From positions 1 to 19,302 of the forward strand of contig JAKDIK010000010.1 in assembly GCA_030450535.1 (NCBI GenBank): a stretch of DNA of 19,302 bases, written 5' to 3'. Source of the DNA: Propionibacteriaceae bacterium (GTDB lineage: Bacteria; Actinomycetota; Actinomycetes; Propionibacteriales; Propionibacteriaceae). Each line of letters opens with the position of its first letter. The first letter of the stretch is position 1. Shown here piece after piece: positions 15,403 through 19,302 of the stretch. The position numbers were made by a program, and so were the translations under genes. Under the pieces are notes generated by a model. It saw only the letters and a list, made by a program, of their open reading frames with translations, did no database searches and was not told where the DNA came from.

Positions 15403-18224
15403 CAGGATCCTCCGGGGGTCGTCGGGGCGGTCAGGGGAGCCGATCCCAGGGTGGGATCGAGGCGGGTGGTGAGGTGGAGGAGGACGCCGGCGCGCCCCAC
15501 CATGAGGGTGTCGTTGAGGGAATTGCGGTTGCGGCGGTCGGCGAGCTGGGCGCGCACCCGGTCGGCGGTGAGGACGCCTCGTCCGACGGACGCGGCGTGG
15601 GCGGCGTCGTCGTGGCCGAGCCGGTCGGCGATCCATCGAGCGATCGCCCAGTTGCCCGGGTCGCCGTGGCACAAGGTCAGGTTGCGGCCGAAGCCGGCCG
15701 CGCCCAGGGCCGCCACGGCATCGTCCACGAGGCCGGTCGGGATCAATAGGGGCCTCGCCACCCACGCCGCGGCGACGCCCAAAGCGATGCCCGCGCCGCC
15801 GTGACACCAGGCGGTGGCCACGCCCGGATCGGGAAAGCGCGAGGAGAACCACGCTCGGCCGTCCGGGGTGCGCAGCCCCTCCAGCCGTGCGAGCAGCAGG
15901 CGGATCGCTTCGGCGACCGCCCCGTCGGGCAGCGGGCTGTCCGCCACGGCGTGCAGTACCCCAGCGATGCCGTGGGCGTAGCCGCTGTGGTTGAGCGTGA
16001 GATCGTCCCGCGGAGCGGCCACGACGGTGTCCGCCAGCCGCTGTGCCAGATCGGATCGCGCTGCCCCGACGGTGCGGCGCGCGAGCAGGTCGCCGGCCTG
16101 CCCTTCGATGACGTCGAGTGCCGCAGGTCCGGCCAGGGCATCGCCCGCGCTCGCCGCGATGGCCCGCCAGTCATCTCGGCCGAGCAGCTCGCCCGCCCGG
16201 GACAGAGCGAGCGACAGGCCGGTCGCCCCGGTCCAGCAGCCGACACCGAGGTTGTCCTGCACGGCGCCCGGGTCGGCGTCCAGGGACGAGGCGCAGGCGT
16301 CGAAGACGCGCTCGGCGATCTGTCGGGCCCCATCGTGCCCGAGGGCGACGGAGGCCTGGGCCAGGGCCAGGGCGACGCCCGTGCGTCCGCTGTACAGATC
16401 GAAGTCGAGCGCCCCTGCTGCCCATGGCCGTAGGTTGTCCGTGGAGGGCACCGGGCCGAGCCAGCTCACGCCCCGCTCGGGGGGTCCGTCGGGACGGGCT
16501 CTGGCGACCAGATCGTCGCTCAACTCGCGGGCGAGTGCGGCCAGACCGGCGTCGGCCCCTCGGGTCCCGGTCGGCGCGGACGTCGCCGCCATCACAGACT
16601 CCGGGGCGGCCAGATGATTGTCGGGATGCAGCGCCACGAAGGACGCCCAGATCAGGTCGAGCTGCTGGGCCAGATCGGCCTCACTGAGGGCATCGATCTT
16701 CGCCCGGCACGCCGCCAGCGGACTGTGCTGAGCGGTGGTGAGGGGGTGGCCATCGGCATCCATCACGACCGGGGCGTCGGCGTCCATCGTGAACAGTGGG
16801 ACGTGACCGAACCACAGCTGGGCGATCTCGGCCTCCACCAGGCGAGGCTCGGTCGCGTCGTCGAGGTCGGCGACCCGGCGCAGGCGTTCTCGTCGGACGT
16901 CGGGGTCGGCGGCGGCTTGCGCGGCGCACGAGAGCCGCAGCACGTTCACATAATCCTGGGTCTGCCCGTGCAGATAGCGCAGGCGGGCGCCGGCGAAAGC
17001 GCGGGTCACGGCCTCGGCGAAGACGTCCCGATGGGTGGCCAGCCAACGGTAGGCGTCGGTGAATCCATCGGCGACCGCCGCGGCGGCGGCCACGGCCTCG
17101 GCCTTGGAGCGGTTCTCGTAGGGGTGTTCCCAGCCCTCGTCGTCGGTCTCGAAGGACAGCTGGAGGTCGTCCCGGAAGGGGTTGATCACGGTGAGAGAGC
17201 GGTTCGCATGTCCGCCGCCGCCCTCGGTCGCCAGGAAGCCCACGTCGGCCCAGCCGGCACCGCCGGCTGCCGGGATCTCGACGGCCGTTGGCAGCAGACC
17301 GCTGGCACTCACGGACGCCCCGAGCGCGGCCCAGACGTCGTCGGGTCCGTGTGTGGAACCGGCGGGGATGGCGACGTGGAGCACCGTCTCCAGGTCGAGC
17401 GGGAGCGGGCCGGCGGGGGTGATCCGGAGGTTCTCGCGATGCATGTCCTTGGCGTTGAGGGCGTGCATGACGGCGGTCAGCGCGCCGCCGCGGCGCAGAA
17501 ACTCCGGATCATTCAGGAGTCGGTTCTCCTCCGCGGCGGCAAGGGCGGGGACGAAGGCCACCCATCCGTGGCCGCCGCAATCCCACGCGGGGGCGGAGGG
17601 CAGCGCCAGTGGCGAACGCGTGGTGAGCCAGGCGGTCAGGCGGAACCAGCCGGTCTCTCCGGCGACGGAGCGGGGCTTGTAAACGACGCGGTGCCCGCTG
17701 TCGAACGTGAGAATGCAGACGCGGCGCGCGCCGTCGTGGGTGTCGCCGCTTGCCGCCACCGCGGTGACACGGGCGTGGCGGGGAATGCCGAAGTGATGCT
17801 CGAGCCCGGCCCGGTCGGCGTCGAGCGCCACGCCGACGGTGTCCAGCGCCGCGGCATGCTGGGCCAGCACCGCGGCCCGCAGATCCACGAGGGGGGCGAA
17901 GCAGGCATCGAACTCGGAGCTGTGGAGCGCGCCGAAGTCGGCGCAGTAGCCCCGGTAGCGGTCCTCCGGCGTGCCGCCAGCCAGCGAGTTCTCGCGTGAG
18001 AGCAGCCGGAGGTGGCAGGTAAGGGCCCGCAGGTGGAGCGTGTACAGCGCCTCGGTCTGCCAGCGCAGCAGCGTGGCCTCGGCCACGCCGGGGGCGAACG
18101 ATGCGTGATGGCCGACGCGCGCGTCCGAGGCCCGGACCCAGCCGTGGAGCACCGGCGCGAACAGCAGGTCATGGGGAGGGGTGGTCGCGACGCGTGTGGG
18201 GGCGGCAGCGGTGGGGACGGTCAT
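15402..18224 (-). CDS. lanM1: Class II lanthipeptide synthetase LanM (first copy)
   Basis: A 940-residue bifunctional synthetase. The dehydratase half has VYKPRSVAGETGWF, GGHGWVAFVPALAAAEENR, AKDMHRENLRI with D260, H262 and N265, and PLDLETVL with D277. The cyclase half has SGYAHGIAGVL, AWCHGGAGIAL and TLCHGDPGNW; zinc ligands are C807, C852 and H853. Nothing essential is missing. It starts at ATG 18224 with GAAGGAG 8 nt upstream; the frame is open to 18593 but that runs antiparallel-free across lanA2 in another frame and has no LanM similarity. It directly follows the precursor genes and a strong stem-loop. By synteny with ltnM1 of lacticin 3147 it probably modifies the alpha peptide (lanA1). 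It overlaps lanT by 1 nt. Confidence 0.93.
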   Translation of the reverse strand: MTVPTAAAPTRVATTPPHDLLFAPVLHGWVRASDARVGHHASFAPGVAEATLLRWQTEALYTLHLRALTCHLRLLSRENSLAGGTPEDRYRGYCADFGALHSSEFDACFAPLVDLRAAVLAQHAAALDTVGVALDADRAGLEHHFGIPRHARVTAVAASGDTHDGARRVCILTFDSGHRVVYKPRSVAGETGWFRLTAWLTTRSPLALPSAPAWDCGGHGWVAFVPALAAAEENRLLNDPEFLRRGGALTAVMHALNAKDMHRENLRITPAGPLPLDLETVLHVAIPAGSTHGPDDVWAALGASVSASGLLPTAVEIPAAGGAGWADVGFLATEGGGGHANRSLTVINPFRDDLQLSFETDDEGWEHPYENRSKAEAVAAAAAVADGFTDAYRWLATHRDVFAEAVTRAFAGARLRYLHGQTQDYVNVLRLSCAAQAAADPDVRRERLRRVADLDDATEPRLVEAEIAQLWFGHVPLFTMDADAPVVMDADGHPLTTAQHSPLAACRAKIDALSEADLAQQLDLIWASFVALHPDNHLAAPESVMAATSAPTGTRGADAGLAALARELSDDLVARARPDGPPERGVSWLGPVPSTDNLRPWAAGALDFDLYSGRTGVALALAQASVALGHDGARQIAERVFDACASSLDADPGAVQDNLGVGCWTGATGLSLALSRAGELLGRDDWRAIAASAGDALAGPAALDVIEGQAGDLLARRTVGAARSDLAQRLADTVVAAPRDDLTLNHSGYAHGIAGVLHAVADSPLPDGAVAEAIRLLLARLEGLRTPDGRAWFSSRFPDPGVATAWCHGGAGIALGVAAAWVARPLLIPTGLVDDAVAALGAAGFGRNLTLCHGDPGNWAIARWIADRLGHDDAAHAASVGRGVLTADRVRAQLADRRNRNSLNDTLMVGRAGVLLHLTTRLDPTLGSAPLTAPTTPGGS

Positions 18225-18254
18225 GGTCGGTGCTCCTTCGAGAGTGCGGGGGTG

Positions 18255-18294
18255 GAACCGGCGGCGGGTGACGGGGTCGGCCCGCCGCCGGTTC
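18255..18294 (-). promoter_or_regulatory. Perfect 14-bp stem-loop between precursor and synthetase genes
   Basis: Arms GAACCGGCGGCGGG (18255-18268) and CCCGCCGCCGGTTC (18281-18294) pair perfectly around a 12-nt loop. No U-run follows on the minus strand, so full termination is unlikely. At this place in lantibiotic operons such hairpins act as partial terminators or 3' mRNA stabilisers, giving many more copies of precursor than of enzyme message. That role is inferred; the hairpin itself is plain in the sequence. Confidence 0.85.
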
Positions 18295-18307
18295 GGGGTG
18301 AGTGGCC

Positions 18308-18487
18308 TCAGCGGCAGGCCTTGGTGACCGCCGTGGTCGGGCAGGCCAGCTTGCTGATGCGGATCGTCCAACGCACGCAGGGGGCGGACGACGTGCCGGC
18401 TGCGGGGTTGGTGTCGTTGAGGGCCTTGAGGTCGGCGTGGCTGTAGCCGGCGGCGAAGTCCTGGGAGGCGATGTTCTTCTTGGGCAT
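18308..18487 (-). CDS. lanA2: Two-component lantibiotic beta precursor (LanA2)
   Basis: A 59-residue precursor starting at ATG 18487 with AAGGAG 7 nt upstream. The leader is about residues 1-31 and contains the class II pattern DLKALNDTNP, but ends in AAG instead of GG. The predicted core is residues 32-59: TSSAPC, then VRWTIRI, SKLAC, and PTTAVTKACR. This follows haloduracin beta segment by segment (TTWPC, SVALC, PTTKC, TSQC) and shares the CPTTxxTxxC tail of lacticin 3147 A2. Likely rings are S33 or S34 to C37, S45-C49 and T55-C58. The middle cysteine of the family (CPTTKC) is V54 here, so one ring should be absent. The core has five Arg/Lys and no acidic residue. Confidence 0.93.
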   Translation of the reverse strand: MPKKNIASQDFAAGYSHADLKALNDTNPAAGTSSAPCVRWTIRISKLACPTTAVTKACR

Positions 18488-18537
18488 GATTTTCTCCTTG
18501 TTGGTTGGGTATGTGCTTGTTTGGTTGGTGTTGTGGA

Positions 18538-18723
18538 TCAGAACCAGCGGCAGACGTTCTGGCACTCCTTGGTGAGCGTGCAGAAGCGGCCACGGTTGCC
18601 GATGCGCTTGGAGAAATTGGCCGTCGTCGCGCCGCCGGACGTCTGCGTGAGGCCGGCCTCGTTCAGCTCGGTGGCGAGCGGGATGTCGGCGGAGAAGAGA
18701 TCCTGCTTACGGTTCTTGGACAT
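18538..18723 (-). CDS. lanA1: Two-component lantibiotic alpha precursor (LanA1)
   Basis: A 61-residue precursor starting at ATG 18723, with AAGGAA about 8 nt upstream. The leader is residues 1-31, ending in a classic double-glycine site TQTSGG. The 30-residue core contains FSKRIGNRGRFC and CTLTKECQNVC, then RWF. GNxGxxCTLTxEC is the signature of lacticin 3147 alpha and haloduracin alpha; the TLTxEC ring is the lipid-II-binding part first known from mersacidin. Expected rings are S38-C48, T49-C54 and T51-C58. It has only these three cysteines; the N-terminal cysteines of haloduracin alpha are absent. The core has six Arg/Lys against one Glu, and an unusual Arg-Trp-Phe tail after the last ring. 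Confidence 0.95.
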   Translation of the reverse strand: MSKNRKQDLFSADIPLATELNEAGLTQTSGGATTANFSKRIGNRGRFCTLTKECQNVCRWF

Positions 18724-18772
18724 TTCATGGTTCCTTTTCGGTTGGGTTTCACGGGTTCTTCCCGATGGCATC

Positions 18773-18778
18773 AATCTA
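18773..18778 (-). promoter_or_regulatory. Candidate -10 element of the lan operon
   Basis: TAGATT on the minus strand lies about 50 nt before the lanA1 start, leaving a 5' UTR of about 43 nt with a clear Shine-Dalgarno sequence. A weak GTGACG lies 19 nt upstream as a possible -35. The 14-bp block around it (18767-18780) matches the block around the -10 of the neighbouring secreted-peptide gene at 11 of 14 positions. Confidence 0.5.
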
Positions 18779-18845
18779 GGGGTAGCAAAAGATGGTTCGT
18801 CACCCACGAGTGGCCGTTTCCCTGGCCGTCATTCAGGCGGTTGCG

Positions 18846-18877
18846 CCACCTCCGAAAGTAGGGGGATTCGGAGGTGG
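18846..18877. promoter_or_regulatory. Perfect 11-bp inverted repeat upstream of the lan promoter
   Basis: CCACCTCCGAA (18846-18856) and TTCGGAGGTGG (18867-18877) are separated by 10 nt. It lies between the terminator of the secreted-peptide gene and the lan promoter, about 70-100 bp upstream of the lan -10. No U-run flanks it on either strand, so an operator (arm centres 21 bp apart, two helical turns) is more likely than a terminator. The binding protein is unknown. Confidence 0.65.
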
Positions 18878-18889
18878 ACCAACCAAGAA

Positions 18890-18915
18890 GGCCGGCCCCA
18901 AATATTGGGCCGGCC
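18890..18915 (-). terminator. Intrinsic terminator of the secreted-peptide gene
   Basis: A 9-bp GC stem, GGCCGGCCC (18890-18898) with GGGCCGGCC (18907-18915), has an AT-rich 8-nt loop. On the minus strand it is followed by TTCTTGGTT, a moderate U-rich tail. It lies 33 nt after the stop of the 56-residue ORF and should separate it from the lan operon. Confidence 0.75.
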
Positions 18916-18948
18916 CCCCGGGGTGATGAGGAGGATGGGGCGCTGCGC

Positions 18949-19119
18949 CTACTTACACTTGACGTTGAAGAATCGGCAGATCAAGTTGTCTGGGGTTGAG
19001 TGGTCCGCTGCGACGTAGGGACGGAAGTCGCCGGGACGAGAGGGGTGCTCGTGCGGGAGGGAAGCGCTCGAGGGTGCTGCGATGAGGCCGGCGACGGTGG
19101 CGACGATGATCTTCTTCAT
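18949..19119 (-). CDS. Small secreted two-cysteine peptide, 56 residues
   Basis: The ORF starts at ATG 19119 with AGAAAG about 9 nt upstream and ends with TAG at 18949. Residues 1-19 look like a Sec signal peptide: MKK, a hydrophobic run IIVATVAGLIAAP, and a cleavage site after SSA. The mature part, about 37 residues, is rich in Pro, His and Asp, and ends in NLICRFFNVKCK, with C48 and C55 able to close an eight-residue disulfide loop. I do not recognise the family. It has its own promoter and terminator and is read in the same direction as the lan operon. Possible roles are a signalling peptide, an immunity or decoy peptide, or a non-lanthionine antimicrobial. It lacks a double-glycine leader, so it is unlikely to be a third LanM substrate. 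Confidence 0.7.
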   Translation of the reverse strand: MKKIIVATVAGLIAAPSSASLPHEHPSRPGDFRPYVAADHSTPDNLICRFFNVKCK

Positions 19120-19181
19120 GGAGGTATCTTTCTGGGTGTCTGGGGCGGGATTACGATTCCGGTCTTGCTCTGGCAGGCAAG

Positions 19182-19187
19182 AAACTA
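19182..19187 (-). promoter_or_regulatory. Candidate -10 element of the secreted-peptide gene
   Basis: TAGTTT on the minus strand lies about 63 nt before the ATG at 19119. The surrounding block 19176-19189 (GGCAAGAAACTAGG on the plus strand) resembles the block at the lan promoter (GGCATCAATCTAGG). Confidence 0.45.
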
Positions 19188-19249
19188 GGTCATTTCACGC
19201 AGCGGGACACCCGGAGAACGGTGGCCGTGAACCTCAACTTTCGTAGGTG

Positions 19250-19255
19250 TAGCCT
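19250..19255 (+). promoter_or_regulatory. -10 element of the gene at the right edge (leaderless)
   Basis: TAGCCT is followed by GCTGGC and the ATG at 19262, a 6-nt gap as at the ligase and response regulator genes. A GTGAAC 17 nt upstream could be the -35. Confidence 0.5.
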
Positions 19256-19261
19256 GCTGGC

Positions 19262-19302
19262 ATGCATCGCGACACCCCGGGCGAGCGCACCGGTCTCATC
19301 CC
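19262..19302 (+). CDS. Start of an unidentified gene, cut by the window edge
   Basis: An ATG at 19262 opens a frame running off the window (MHRDTPGERTGLI). It is supported mainly by the leaderless promoter just upstream and by its divergent position 142 bp from the secreted-peptide gene. Too little is visible to name a product; a regulator of the neighbouring lantibiotic genes would be a natural but unproven possibility. Confidence 0.5.
   Translation, partial: MHRDTPGERTGLI

Noticed and set aside
13225..15852. LanT extended to 875 residues
   Set aside because: The added 150 residues are Arg/Pro-rich out-of-frame translation of lanM1. The C39 domain starts exactly at ATG 15402.
13330..17999. 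Long plus-strand frames (13330-14253, 14266-15804, 16614-17999) opposite the lan genes
   Set aside because: They are GC-rich antisense shadows with no recognisable domains, low-complexity composition and no ribosome binding sites.
15402..18593. LanM1 extended upstream to a 1063-residue protein across the beta precursor gene
   Set aside because: The extra 123 residues have no LanM similarity, overlap lanA2 in another frame, and ATG 18224 has a good Shine-Dalgarno sequence.
18949..19119. The 56-residue ORF as a third lanthipeptide precursor
   Set aside because: It has a Sec-type signal peptide rather than a double-glycine leader, and few Ser/Thr near its two cysteines.
1..19302. tRNA, rRNA, CRISPR arrays, insertion sequences or integrase genes
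   Set aside because: No transposase or integrase domain, no regularly spaced repeats and no tRNA-like cloverleaf were seen, so there is no direct mark of how the lan operon was acquired.

Overview
This window is high-GC DNA from an actinobacterium. The evidence is strong GC codon bias, GTG starts, several probable leaderless promoters (TANNNT followed 6-7 nt later by ATG), an actinobacterial LigB-type ATP-dependent DNA ligase, and DUF3817 and DUF2752 membrane proteins. The style of the response regulator and of the YibE/F protein fits Propionibacteriales, but that placement is a guess.

Left part, about 1-8112, ordinary chromosomal genes. It starts with the 3' part of a hydantoinase/oxoprolinase-family gene. 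Next is a secreted coiled-coil M23 peptidase, whose upstream region carries a perfect 13-bp tandem repeat. A LuxR-type orphan response regulator and the LigB DNA ligase form a divergent pair, both probably leaderless. A DUF3817 membrane protein is translationally coupled to the ligase. A DUF2752 membrane protein overlaps a 38-residue single-TM ORF on the other strand, and this pair diverges from a YibE/F-type membrane protein. The part ends with a HAD-family hydrolase.

Right part, 8133 to about 18780 on the minus strand, a complete two-component class II lantibiotic operon. Read in the direction of transcription it is: lanA1 (alpha precursor with the lipid-II-binding CTLTxEC signature), lanA2 (beta precursor with a CPTTxxTxxC tail), a perfect 14-bp stem-loop, lanM1, lanT (C39 peptidase-ABC transporter), lanM2, and lanF-lanE-lanG (ABC-type self-immunity). 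The order A1-A2-M-T-M matches lacticin 3147, and the core peptides resemble haloduracin alpha and beta. The genes from lanM1 to lanG are overlapping or separated by at most 27 nt, so they are probably one transcription unit. Inferred process: each LanM dehydrates and cyclises one precursor, LanT removes the leader and exports the peptide, and LanFEG protects the producer.

Right edge, 18846-19302: a separate 56-residue Sec-type secreted peptide with two cysteines, its own promoter and a rho-independent terminator. Its -10 region closely resembles that of the lan operon. A perfect 11-bp inverted repeat lies between the two units. A divergent, probably leaderless gene begins at 19262 and runs off the window.

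Most notable points: two-component lantibiotics are known mainly from Bacillota, and here both predicted core peptides are unusually cationic. The beta core lacks the conserved middle cysteine, and its leader ends in Ala-Gly instead of Gly-Gly. The adjacent secreted two-cysteine peptide appears co-regulated and is unexplained.
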